A stretch of DNA of 64,000 nucleotides from Chitinophaga pinensis (GTDB lineage Bacteria > Bacteroidota > Bacteroidia > Chitinophagales > Chitinophagaceae), in contig NZ_VOHS01000013.1 of assembly GCF_007896845.1 (NCBI RefSeq), positions 79,501 to 143,500 of the forward strand, written 5' to 3'. The position numbers were made by a program, and so were the translations under genes. Positions 19,616 through 28,891 of the stretch are shown piece by piece. The notes beneath the pieces were generated by a model that ran no database searches, had not been told where the DNA came from, and saw only the letters and a program-made list of their open reading frames with translations. Position 1 is the first letter of the stretch; the number at the start of each line of letters is the position of its first letter.

Positions 19616-19645
19616 CAAAATTAACATACATTTAGTAATCTACAA
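19616..19645 (-). promoter_or_regulatory. Promoter of the susC-susD operon
   Basis: On the minus strand, TTG (19643-19645), 19 bp and TAATTTTG (19616-19623) fit the Bacteroidota sigma consensus exactly. Predicted initiation near 19609 leaves about 275 nt of leader before the SusC start at 19333. No other gene or clear riboswitch fold was recognised in the 386-bp gap. Confidence 0.7.
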
Positions 19646-19719
19646 AGCGAGTAGACTAAATAGACTGAAATAATATTTATTTATTTGCAAATAGTATTGA
19701 TAATGAACAAGATAAATAT

Positions 19720-20487
19720 CTACTGATTTCCTGCGCCTGCAAGGCCGGCGTCTTCTAATTGCTTTTTTATCGTAGGATTACCTCCATATTTACTGATAGG
19801 TATCTTTAAATTCTTCGCGTCGAGACTCAATGTACTATAGCCATCATTGAACGCATTGCCAAAGGCATTACCATAAATAAGTCCCATCCACATATAAAAC
19901 GGCTCGTAACGGCCATAGCCGCGGTATTGCCAGAACTGGTCCATCTGTTGAGAAAAACGGGTCAGTCCTGCACTGAAGTCTTCTTCTGTGACCTTGGAAA
20001 TCGGGGTTTTACGTTTTTGTACATCCAGTTGCTCTCTTCTGTATAGGGTAATGCTGAAATGTGATCCAGTATCTTTCTTGATGGCGTTCAGTGCATCCTG
20101 CATGGACTTATAACCATCATCTACTCCGTCGGCACAGTACATCAGCAATGAATCACGGTCTTTAAAGTATTTGAAGGTGGTGCAGAAGTACAGGTCATCT
20201 TCTGAAAGCAGGATCATATAAAACCTGCCATTGGCATTGACCTTTCTTACCTCAAGATGCTCCATAGCGTCTGCCTTTCCTTTCCCTCCGGCGCCTGCCA
20301 GCTTTACTTCCCTGGATGGCGAGCCTGCATTTTCCACGGCCAGATCATCATCGTCGATCTTGATGTGGCAGACCGGTACTGCTCCTGTGGTCAGGGTATA
20401 CCAATCTCCTTTCTGTGCAAACGTGGAAACGGTCATCATACATGTTATTACTAAAAGATAACAGGACCGGAGTAATAAGGATCGCAT
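19720..20487 (-). CDS. Secreted protein of unknown function
   Basis: 255-residue exported protein with a signal peptide ending at VSTFAQ. I do not recognise the family. Visible parts are a compact beta-rich first half (WYTLTTGAVPVCHIKIDDDD, FYMILLSEDDLYFCTTFKYF), a DGVDDGYKSMQDALNAIKKD segment, and an aromatic, glycine-rich segment near the C-terminus (FWQYRGYGRYEPFYMWMG, YGNAFGNAFNDGYSTLSL). It starts 20 bp after the amidase stop, so it is probably co-transcribed and may act in the cell envelope. No catalytic motif is evident. Confidence 0.7.
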   Translation of the reverse strand: MRSLLLRSCYLLVITCMMTVSTFAQKGDWYTLTTGAVPVCHIKIDDDDLAVENAGSPSREVKLAGAGGKGKADAMEHLEVRKVNANGRFYMILLSEDDLYFCTTFKYFKDRDSLLMYCADGVDDGYKSMQDALNAIKKDTGSHFSITLYRREQLDVQKRKTPISKVTEEDFSAGLTRFSQQMDQFWQYRGYGRYEPFYMWMGLIYGNAFGNAFNDGYSTLSLDAKNLKIPISKYGGNPTIKKQLEDAGLAGAGNQ

Positions 20488-20507
20488 ATGTATATGATTG
20501 AAAAGGT

Positions 20508-21335
20508 TTATTCGCTTTTTTCCATCAGACTGAATAAGATCTTCCTCTCCCCTTCATCGAGACTGGTACTGTTGCTTGTATCAGTCGGCACAAAATGTCT
20601 TTTAAACGCTTTAATAGCGGCCACAGTATCCCGGGTGTCATATCCTACGATGCGTAAGGCCTGTTTACTGCTGAAATCTCCCGGTACAATAATCTTTGAG
20701 GTATCGCCATACCATAATCCGAAACCCTTCTCCGCCAGCTGCTGCCACGGAAACCATACACTTGGGTCTACCTTCCTGCCCGGAGCAATGTCTCCATGAC
20801 CAATAAAGTTGGCTGCAGGAATATTAAAACGGTGCTTCAGGGAATCCAGCAATGTCAACAGACTATTAATCTGCCGGGGCTGAAAAGGTGTCAATCCATT
20901 ATTATCCAGTTCGATACCAATAGAACAGGAGTTCATATCCGTCACATTTCCCCATTTGGCAATACCTGCATGCCATGCCCGCAGATAATCATTCAGCATA
21001 TGATTAATTGTCCCGTCCTTACAGATCACGTAATGTGCACTTACCTGTGTACGGGGCAATGTAAATGTATTAAAGGTCGTATCACAGGAGCCCTGAGCCG
21101 TATGATGAATGATCACATAATTGGGCTTACGCAGGTTAAAATTGGTCGTCCCGATCCAGTTCACCGCCGTCGGCGCACCGGTCGAAGGTATAGCTCCCGG
21201 TTCTGCCTTCAGGGTTGCAGCATACTGCTTTGCCTGCTGGCGGTATAATTTATTGGTCGTCGCGTAGGGTTTCGGAGCACAACCATATACGGTTGCGGCT
21301 ATTACCCATAACAGTAAACGGGAATATGGCTTCAT
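20508..21335 (-). CDS. N-acetylmuramoyl-L-alanine amidase (AmiD-like lipoprotein)
   Basis: Zinc amidase that cleaves the bond between MurNAc and the L-Ala stem residue during wall turnover. A short lipoprotein signal (LLLWVIAATVYGC) anchors it to a membrane. The Amidase_2 domain (about residues 70-215) has the zinc ligands in NYVIIHHTAQ, RAWHAG and GHGDIAPGRKVDPS (His...His...Asp), plus the core SCSIGIELDNNG. A C-terminal peptidoglycan-binding-like stretch follows (ALRIVGYDTRDTVAAIKAFKRHF). This AmiD domain order and length (275 aa) are typical. The unknown secreted protein is encoded 20 bp downstream in the same unit. Confidence 0.92.
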   Translation of the reverse strand: MKPYSRLLLWVIAATVYGCAPKPYATTNKLYRQQAKQYAATLKAEPGAIPSTGAPTAVNWIGTTNFNLRKPNYVIIHHTAQGSCDTTFNTFTLPRTQVSAHYVICKDGTINHMLNDYLRAWHAGIAKWGNVTDMNSCSIGIELDNNGLTPFQPRQINSLLTLLDSLKHRFNIPAANFIGHGDIAPGRKVDPSVWFPWQQLAEKGFGLWYGDTSKIIVPGDFSSKQALRIVGYDTRDTVAAIKAFKRHFVPTDTSNSTSLDEGERKILFSLMEKSE

Positions 21336-21382
21336 CGAATACTTCTTTGGTAGTTTAATTTAATGATTATCCGTTAATTAAT

Positions 21383-21421
21383 AACAAAGCCCGGCTCGTT
21401 TTATGTGAGCCGGGCTTTGTT
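21383..21421. terminator. Hairpin terminator between the GH92 and amidase genes
   Basis: A perfect 15-bp stem (AACAAAGCCCGGCTC and its complement) with a 9-nt loop. It lies 41 bp past the GH92 stop codon and should end the GH92 transcript, separating it from the amidase gene that starts 48 bp further on. Confidence 0.8.
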
Positions 21422-21461
21422 TTATCGTTCGGAGGACATTCGTCCCCTTCATCTATCTTAT

Positions 21462-23726
21462 TTATTTCAGTTCCTGTGTCAGGGAGTAAGGTACAGACTT
21501 GTCAGAAATACCTCTTGTCTTGTTAGGAACAGCATCCATATCCACATTGATCACAGCACCTTTCATCAGTTCATTGTGATCCAGCCAGTTATTGGTATAA
21601 GGTTTACCATTCACAGTAACGGCTTTGATATAACGGTTAGCATCGCTGTTCTTAGGAGCGGCAATCACCACTTTCTTACCTGATTCCAGAGTAACGGTGG
21701 TCTTTTTAAATAAAGGCGCACCTACTACATACTGCTGGGTACCCGGACATACCGGATAGAAACCGAGGGAAGAGAATACATACCATGCAGAAGTCTGGCC
21801 GTTATCTTCATCACCACAATAACCATCAGGAGTAGCTGAATACAGACGGTTCATCACCTCTCTGATCCAGTACTGTGCTTTCCATGGCTGACCTGCATAG
21901 TTATACAGGTAAATCATGTGCTGGATAGGCTGGTTACCATGTGCATACTGACCCATATTCATGATCTGCATTTCGCGGATCTCATGGATAGTACCACCAT
22001 AGTAACTGTCATCATATACCGGAGGCATATTGAATACTGAATCCAGCATGGAAACAAACGTCTCTTTACCACCCATCAGGTTGATCAGACCCTGTACGTC
22101 GTGGAATACAGACCAGGTGTAGTGCCAGCTGTTACCTTCAGTGAAGGCATCACCCCATTTGAATGGGTTAAATGGTGTCTGGAACTTACCATCCTTGTTT
22201 TTACCACGCATCAGTTTAGTTTCCGGATCAAACACATTACGGTAGTAACGCGCCTGTTTTGCGAATCTGTCTACTTCAGCAGCAGGACGGTTCAGCGCCT
22301 TTGCCAGTTTGTAGATAGTGAAGTCGTCGTAGGAATACTCCAGTGTACGGGCAGTATTCTCGTTAACATTCACATCATAAGGTACATAACCCAGTTCGTT
22401 GTAATATTTCACACCAGCACGACCAACGGAAGTCAGCGGACCAGCATTATCAGCATTTTTCAGCAGGGCTTCGTAAGCAGTGTTGATATCGAAACCTCTT
22501 ACACCTTTTAAGTAAGCGTCTGCGATCAGGGAAGCAGAGTTAGAACCGATCATACAGTCACGGTGACCGGGGCTTGCCCACTCAGGTAACCAGCCGCTTT
22601 CTTTGTAAGCATTTACCATACCTTCCATGATGTGTGCATTCATAGACTGATACATCATGTTGAAGAATGGGAAAGTAGCACGGAAAGTATCCCAGAAACC
22701 GTTGTCGGTGAACATATAACCTGGCAGTACCTGACCATTGTATGGGCTATAGTGTACTACAGCACCTTTCGCATCGTATTCATAGAATTTACGCGGGAAC
22801 AGCATAGTACGGTACAGGCAGGAATAGAAAGTACGGGTCTGTTCAGAAGTACCGCCTTCTACCTTGATACGGCCCAGCTCAGTATTCCATGCAGCTTTTG
22901 CCTTTTCTTTGATCTGGTCAAAGCTGCTGTTACCGATCTCTTTCTGCAGGTTCAGTTCAGCCTGTTCAGGGCTGATGAAGGAAGAAGCTACTTTTACGTT
23001 CACTTTCTCCCCTTTTGCAGTAGCAAAACCGATTACAGCACCTACGTGTTTGTCCTGAGCTTCCGCTTCGCCTTGTTTCAGCTCACCATTCTTAAAGGTA
23101 GCTACATAGGTAAACGGCTTGTCGAAAGTCAGTACGAAGTAGTTCTTGAAGTTAGCAGGTACACCACCGCTGTTTTTGGTAGTATAGCCTATGATCTTAT
23201 GCTCAGATTGTAAAACTTTGATATAAGAGCCTTTATCCAGTGCATCGATTACGAGGAAGGCACTGTCAGTCTTAGGGTAGGTCAGACGGATAGCAGCTGC
23301 TCTTTCTGTAGGCGTGATCTCAGTAGTCACATTGTGATCTGCCAGATATACGCTATAGTAGTAAGGTTTGGACACCTCTGCTTTGTGAGAGAACCAGCTG
23401 GCCCTGTCATCTTCCTTGAATTTTACCTTTCCGGTTACCGGCATGATGGCAAATTGGCCGTAGTCATTGATCCATGGGCTTGGCTGGTGAGTCTGTTTGA
23501 AGCCACGCAGTTTATCAGAAGCATAGGTATAAGCCCAACCGTCTCCCATTCTGCCTGTCTGCGGCATCCAGAAGTTCATACCCCATGGATAGCAATGGCA
23601 GGATTATTTCGTAGAGAGGGAACCTTTAGAATTGACCCACTCTACCGGATCGGTTACGCTGTTGACTGTCTGCGCCTTTACCCAGCAGGATGCCAGCATA
23701 AGGGCGGATAAGATAACTCTTTTCAT
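21462..23726 (-). CDS. GH92 alpha-1,2-mannosidase, N-terminal coding region damaged
   Basis: Secreted calcium-dependent exo-alpha-mannosidase that trims N-glycan or yeast-mannan mannose. The frame from 23579 to 21462 (705 aa) is intact and shows GH92 hallmarks: GDGWAYTYASDKLRGFKQTHQPSPWINDYGQ in two pieces, DNGFWDTFRATFPFFN, ESGWLPEWASPGHRDCMIGSNSASLIADA, EGNSWHYTWSVFHDVQGL and GYCGDEDNGQTSAWYVFSSLGFYPVCPG. The true start is probably ATG 23726, with a signal peptide (VILSALMLASCWVKAQ) and TDPVEWVN. Between 23580 and 23640 the expected PLxGT and GNTYPAIAMPWG segments are deleted or shifted and a stop appears. This is either local sequence error or decay. Confidence 0.88.
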
Positions 23727-24092
23727 GTTGAGACTGAATGGAATTTTAGCTTTTATAAGTCTGTAAAAATAGCGTTTCACGGGAAAAGTACTAGTTATTT
23801 TATAATGGCGATACCATGACCTATAGCGAGGCTAAAATGTTTTAGCTTCGTGTAGCTTTAGCACCATCTTTATTAAAAATAATATGTTTTTGTCATGAAA
23901 TAAACCTGCCCCATCTTTGGTAGTCAAATGATGGATTTTAGCGGTCCGGCAGACAAAAAAGACATGTGAATAATTAATATACCAGAAGCGCAAATCTGCC
24001 GTTTTAGTATCGTTCGATGCAAATCCCTTCCATATCAGCATTCATTTTATTGTCCCATTTGACACGGATTCTTTTAAAGAACTTTTGAACAC
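23727..24092. other. 366-bp intergenic region with no recognised feature
   Basis: It separates the divergent GH92 and S41 protease genes. No reading frame with recognisable protein sequence, RNA gene or complete promoter match was seen. Confidence 0.5.
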
Positions 24093-24854
24093 ATGAATAA
24101 ACATTTTACGCTAGCCATGAAGATGGCGATATTTGGAGTGCTTGGCAGTGCCATGCTTAGGCCTGCCGTAAAAACGACGCCAAAGTCGACAATTCCACAC
24201 CAACTGCTTTCTTCTGTTGTCAGTGACGAAGATTCCTGAATACCTGATGTACCGCATTATGCAGGTAACTTATGTAGACGGGGGACGTAACAAAACAACC
24301 AACCTGCCAACTTACTTCTGGTACAAAAGGTACCACAATGGATCCATCTGCCAGCATCTATGCCACGCTGACGATCTGTTAGCCACCATGAAATTCTAGT
24401 GTCAGCAATGGTCAGGTACTGGACCGTTACAGCTTCCTTGACAGAAACCGTTCATTGTCCAGCTCCTGCAGGACGGTCTGTCTGAAACTTTTAACAAGGT
24501 CAGCGCTACCGGTACTTACGGCATGGAAGTCAGTTATGCGTCCGATGCCAATGGTAAGAGTTACCTCTACATTCTTTATGCAGATAAAAACTCTCCTGCC
24601 GGCAAGAAAGGCCTTAACCGCGGAGATGATGAGATCGTAGCCATCAATGGAGACGCAATATCTCCTATGACGGCAAACACCAACGTACAGAAGGTAACCA
24701 ATGCCATCTACAATTCAACCTCCGTTACCTTACAGGTAAGAAGGCCGTGACCGGTACCGTTGCCACCTACAGCTTACAGTCAGGCTCTTACAGTATCAAC
24801 CCGGTGTTGTTTGATACAGTATATACGGTGAATAATCAGAAAACAGGTTATTTC

Positions 24855-25033
24855 TCTTTCTACACTTTACCAACACTATAAATAGTAAAGGCGCAGCTAC
24901 ACTGACCAAAAGCACATTAGATGCGCTGTTTGCAAAGTTTAAATCTTTCTACACCTTTACCAACACTATAAATAGTAAAGGCGCAGCTACACTGACCAAA
25001 AGCACATTAGATGCGCTGTTTGCAAAGTTTAAA
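24855..25033 (+). repeat. 89/90-bp tandem duplication inside the S41 gene
   Basis: Copy 1 (24855-24943) and copy 2 (24944-25033) are identical except that copy 1 has one C fewer. Ninety bases equals 30 codons, so the unit itself would preserve frame. A typical S41 protease has this segment only once, so it is a recent duplication or an assembly artefact. Confidence 0.9.
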
Positions 25034-25521
25034 TCCGCCGGTATCACCAATTTGATCGTAGACCTGCGTTATAATGGCGGAGGCTCCGTTGCTACCGCAG
25101 AATATCTGGATAGTGCTATTGCGCCGGCTTCTGCAGCAGGCAAACCAATGTATTACTATAAGTATAATGATAAGCTGACTGCTGATCTGGACGGTACCGG
25201 ACTGGAAAGCAGTGTGTCCTTCCCGGGCAATACCGGCGGATTATCACTCAAAAATGTCTTCTTTATCACCTCTTCTCATACGGCTTCTGCCAGCGAATTG
25301 ACGCTGAACAATCTGTTGCCTTATATGAATGTGAAACTGGTGGGAGATACTACTTATGGTAAACCGGTGGGATTCATTACGTTCAATATCTCAAAATATG
25401 ATAGCACACATACCAAACAATACCTTGCCGATCTGTATGCTATCAACTTTGCGACAGAAAATGCCAACCATGCAGGCGGATACTATACTGGTATAGCCCC
25501 TGATGAGCCGGCCAATGACTA

Positions 25522-25559
25522 TACGACAATCTGGACAAGATACGACAATCTGGACAAGA
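25522..25559 (+). repeat. 19-bp tandem duplication
   Basis: TACGACAATCTGGACAAGA occurs twice head to tail (25522-25540, 25541-25559) near the 3' end of the S41 gene. The reading frame remains open through both copies, but each copy is read in a different frame (TTIWTR, then YDNLDK). Confidence 0.9.
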
Positions 25560-25732
25560 TCTTCAATTATATCTATATCAATACGGGCAGTTTTGCAAGA
25601 ACCAGTGCCAATGCCAGAGTGCTGACGCAAAGTACTGCCAATCAACGTTCTGCTATCCAGTACTCCATTACTTCCCCGAAATTTAATGGGATGGTGGACT
25701 ACCGTATCGGCAACCGCATTCACTAATCTTTA

Positions 25733-26616
25733 TTAACGATGCTGGTCATAATAGTTGGCAACCAGCTCGTATCCTAACAATACTCTTTCCGCTGACGTGA
25801 GTGGAGTGGTCAACGGCAGTCCTGCCGCCTCATCCAGTTGCGTCAGCGTTCTTATTCCTACTACAGCGGCTCTGACAGCCGGCTCGCCAAGAATATAACA
25901 CATTGCAGTCTGTGCCGGCGTACGCTTATCCGCCGAAAACTGCGCCACAGCATTGGCCATTTTATGCACTTCTTCGGCGGTATAATTCAGATATGACTCA
26001 GCAGGTTTTCCCGCCAGCAGTCCTTTTGCAACACTGCCTCTTGCCAGTACACCGATATTATGTTTATCCAATAATGGCAACATGTCTTCCTCCGGGCGTC
26101 TGTCCAGCACTGTATTGCATCATCACGCTGCTCAGATTGGATCGTTGTACCCATTCCCTGATCACATTAGGTCTGATCGAGGAGATCCCATAGTAGCGGA
26201 TCTTCCCTTCATGTTGTAATTGCTCAAAGCAGTCTACAATATCATCAATAGGATCTTCCATTGTACCGCCATGCAGCTGATAAAGGTCGATATACTCGAC
26301 ATTCAGTCTGCGGAGACTATCTTCCACCGCTTTTTTATATACTCCGGATTGGGATTCCAGTCCCAGCCACTACCATCAGCCCGCCACTGATTACCCACTT
26401 TTGTGGCAATGATCGCGTCATTCCGTCTATCCTTTAACGCCTTACCAAGTTGCTTTTCATCTCTCCCTGCTGATACAGATCGGCTGTATCAAAGAAATTA
26501 ATGCCTTTATCAAGTGCCTGTGCGATCAGGTATTCATTTTCAGCCGCATTGCCATTCAGGGACATACACCCAAATGCAATCTCACTGGAATTGCCAAGTA
26601 TTTGTAGTTCATACAC
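25733..26616 (-). pseudogene. Aldo/keto reductase, frameshifted
   Basis: Soluble NADPH-dependent oxidoreductase with a TIM-barrel fold. Three frames together give a near-complete protein of about 295 aa: LGNSSEIAFGCMSLNG...GINFFDTADLYQQG (catalytic Asp and Tyr), then ATKVGNQW (Lys) and VEDSLRRLNVEYIDLYQLHGG (His), GISSIRPNVIREWVQ, and LLDKHNIGVLARGSVAKGLLAGK...PAQTAMCYILGEPAVRAAVVGIRT. Breaks lie near 26,440-26,460, at an A-run near 26,330 (six A where seven restore the frame) and near 26,105. All catalytic residues survive, which favours sequence error over decay. It converges with the S41 gene (6-bp gap). Confidence 0.75.
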
Positions 26617-26748
26617 CTAATTTAAGCAATTCCGCTTATCCTTTTTGGAAGATTTACGGGTAGTATTCAGCACGGCTGCACTGGTGACTGTTTTGATCAA
26701 TCACCCACAGGATTATACAGGAACTTTATCTGCGTATAGCGTTTATTG

Positions 26749-27071
26749 TTAGCCAATGCCTTTTATGCGGACGTAATCGTCCAGCATTACTTTATTCTTC
26801 AGGGTCAGTACAACATACTTTCTGCTTCGTCCCTGAATGAGGATGCGTAGGCGGATAATATCCCGCCATGCCTTTATCTGAATCGCGCTGATGTCATAGT
26901 AACAGATGATGCCTTGTCCCTCAAAATAGGGCGCTATGCGAGTCACTATGCCTGCTCCTATTGCCGGATCAAGATGACTGAGCGGATATAAAGTGGCACC
27001 TGAGACACGGATGTTTCAATCAATGTATGATCGTTCACTTTTACAGGCATAACAATTACATATGCGTCCAT
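26749..27071 (-). pseudogene. Small third gene of the McrBC-like operon, one frameshift
   Basis: Unrecognised protein of about 107 residues. Its ATG (27071) shares one base with the TAA stop of the nuclease gene (TAATG), a sign of translational coupling. It reads MDAYVIVMPVKVNDHTLIE, then, after a single-base slip near 26,990, ATLYPLSHLDPAIGAG, IAPYFEGQGIICYYDISAIQ and KAWRDIIRLRILIQGRSRKY, ending DDYVRIKGIG. It is predicted soluble and beta/alpha mixed, with no catalytic motif evident. Its position suggests a role with the ATPase-nuclease pair, perhaps as a specificity or regulatory subunit; no function is claimed. Confidence 0.5.
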
Positions 27072-28891
27072 TAATTGATAGCAGGACCTTCTGGGTTTAG
27101 TAACTGTTGCAAATGCTTTTTACTATCTTCTTTAATCAGCTTGCGCAGGGCTTCTTCAGCAGCTTTTTTGCTGTGTGATAAGGAAGAAAAGCGAAGCCGC
27201 CCTCGTCTTTGTCAAAATCACCTCATCATAATATTGCTTGTAGGCAGTCCCTCCTTCCCTGCCGGGAAATAGTATGTAGGCAGCTGTTATACCTTTTTTG
27301 TAACCATGTCCGCCGTCCTCCTCTGGTTTGTATAAAACACACGTATGTAGTTATTCAGCTGCCGGATATCCGATTCCAGAGGAACATCAATATCATCGTA
27401 TTGCTTAGACCTATCAGTCTGTATTTGGGATCAAATATGTATGTTTGATATAAGTCGGTGTGTTGACCTTTCCATCCAACTTTCATAATAATATGCAGGC
27501 ATATTTCTTCTCGCTGACCACCAGCAATTGTATCCATAAAATCGCCTGTATGATGAGGCTCCTGATACAATTCTACTACCAGGTCATCGGACAATGAAAG
27601 GTCATTTTCGATTGTACATCTTTGTGCGGCACGATTCCGAATCCTGTTTTTTAATCGCAGCCATTTTATGGATCTCAGGAGATACACTGTAATTTGTCTG
27701 ATAAGATCTGCTAATCCGAAGAAGGTCCAGACCTTATACATGTACCCGACATCTTTCAATTCCATTTCATACAAACCATCCAATACCTGATATCCTTTTC
27801 TCAGGGTTTCCCAGTCCCTTTTTAGACCTGCATATCCCGGATGTGATTGGAAGATCTGCGAACGTAGCCGCTTGCCATCAAATGGTTTAATTTCTTTCAA
27901 AAAACTTCGCTTCAGCAAACTACTCAGGGCTTCTTCTGAAAATTCCAGCTGTATACGATACTCTCGTGCAATTCTCTTAAAACTGCTATCCCGGGTTATT
28001 TTTTGTAGACATCCCGGTAAGTTGACAGAAATCTTTAATAATATACTTTACAAAACGGTTCTCGTAATTATCCTCCATCAGGCTTTGCGCTACCGTATTA
28101 AAGAAGTGTTCTGGTTTGCCCACAAACATTTCAGCTTATCAGAAAGTTTCCCTTTGGGATTGCCGACCGCTGTTCTCTTTACGCTTTTCATTTCAAACTC
28201 CGACTTCTGTGAGGAGCGCCAATTATCATATTAACATTCTTTACAACACTTCTAAAAAGATTTCTGAACATGATCCACCATACTATGGCACTATCGTCTG
28301 TACCACATGGCTCAAAAGGATGAGAGGTTTTTTTCAGGTGATCAATAAATAACGAGGATGAATCACCTCTACACTCCGCTGCATAGCAGGCAAATCCCGC
28401 TTGAAGTCCAGATTTACAGGATAGACCTGAAACTTGAAAGAAACACGCTGTGGAATAGTCCTGAACTGATAATGAAGAATTAGTTCAAAATCGCCCGGCT
28501 CGTCCCTGAAATCAAGTACGGCGGGAGATACATAGCTATTCTCTTTCGTTTTCTGCATTTGAAAGATGTTCTCCAGACTTTCAAGCTTTGTATATACAGA
28601 AGGATGTAATACCTCCCGATGGAAGCTTAGCGTAAACTTATACCTGATCTTATCAAAAATAACCGGATAATTTGCCTGTAGAATACTTGTCTCCTCAAAT
28701 GAATGGTTTTTACGATTCCATATGCGGAAGATACATTTGCCGACAGAACAAACATATGCCGTCACTAAATTCGTTGCCAGGTGTCTTTGTCCGGCAGTCT
28801 GAACCACTTCTTCAAATTCCGCTCCATCTCTACCATCAGCCAGCGCTATTACCAGACTAAAGTGCTCATGTTCAACAGATAGTATATGCAT
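27071..28891 (-). pseudogene. McrC-like DUF2357-DUF524 PD-(D/E)xK nuclease, frameshifted
   Basis: Predicted nuclease partner of the adjacent McrB-like ATPase. The 28334-28891 piece is the DUF2357 N-terminal domain (SYVSPAVLDFRDEPGDFELILHY). The next pieces read FVGKPEHFFNTVAQSLMED and NYENRFVKYIIKDF. The 27355-27918 piece has VLDGLYEMELKDVGYMYKVW and FDPKYRL, matching the PD-(D/E)xK motif (D-x-K) of DUF524 (COG1700, predicted virus-defence component). The tail AAYILFPGREGG...GGFAFLPYHTAKKAAEEALRKL also fits. Several single-base breaks lie between 27,080 and 28,340; repaired length is about 600 aa. Its start overlaps the McrB-like gene by 43 bp, so the two are coupled. Confidence 0.7.

Larger units (their letters stand above)
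24093..25726 (+). pseudogene. S41-family (C-terminal-processing type) peptidase, multiply frameshifted
   Basis: Secreted serine protease of the tail-specific protease family. Reading pieces in three frames gives an N-terminus starting MNKHFTLAMKMAIFG, then YLMYRIMQVTYVDGG, then a PDZ domain (GMEVSYASDANGKSYLYILY, DKNSPAGKKGLNRGD, EIVAINGDAISPM), then the S41 core (NLIVDLRYNGGGSVATAEYLD, VFFITSSHTASASELTLNNL with the catalytic Ser, GDTTYGKPVGF). The C-terminal 224 codons (25052-25726) are open. At least three frame breaks occur between 24230 and 24860, and an 89/90-bp tandem duplication sits just before the catalytic core. Repaired length would be near 500 aa. Whether the gene is truly broken or mis-assembled is unclear. 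Confidence 0.75.

Noticed and set aside
20488..21248. Plus-strand frames of 103 and 150 codons
   Set aside because: They are antisense to the amidase gene, whose zinc-ligand motifs are clear.
14682..23726. Complete mannan polysaccharide-utilisation locus
   Set aside because: SusC/SusD and GH92 are separated by an amidase unit and terminators, and no second glycan enzyme or SusR/ECF regulator is nearby; a functional link is only possible, not shown.
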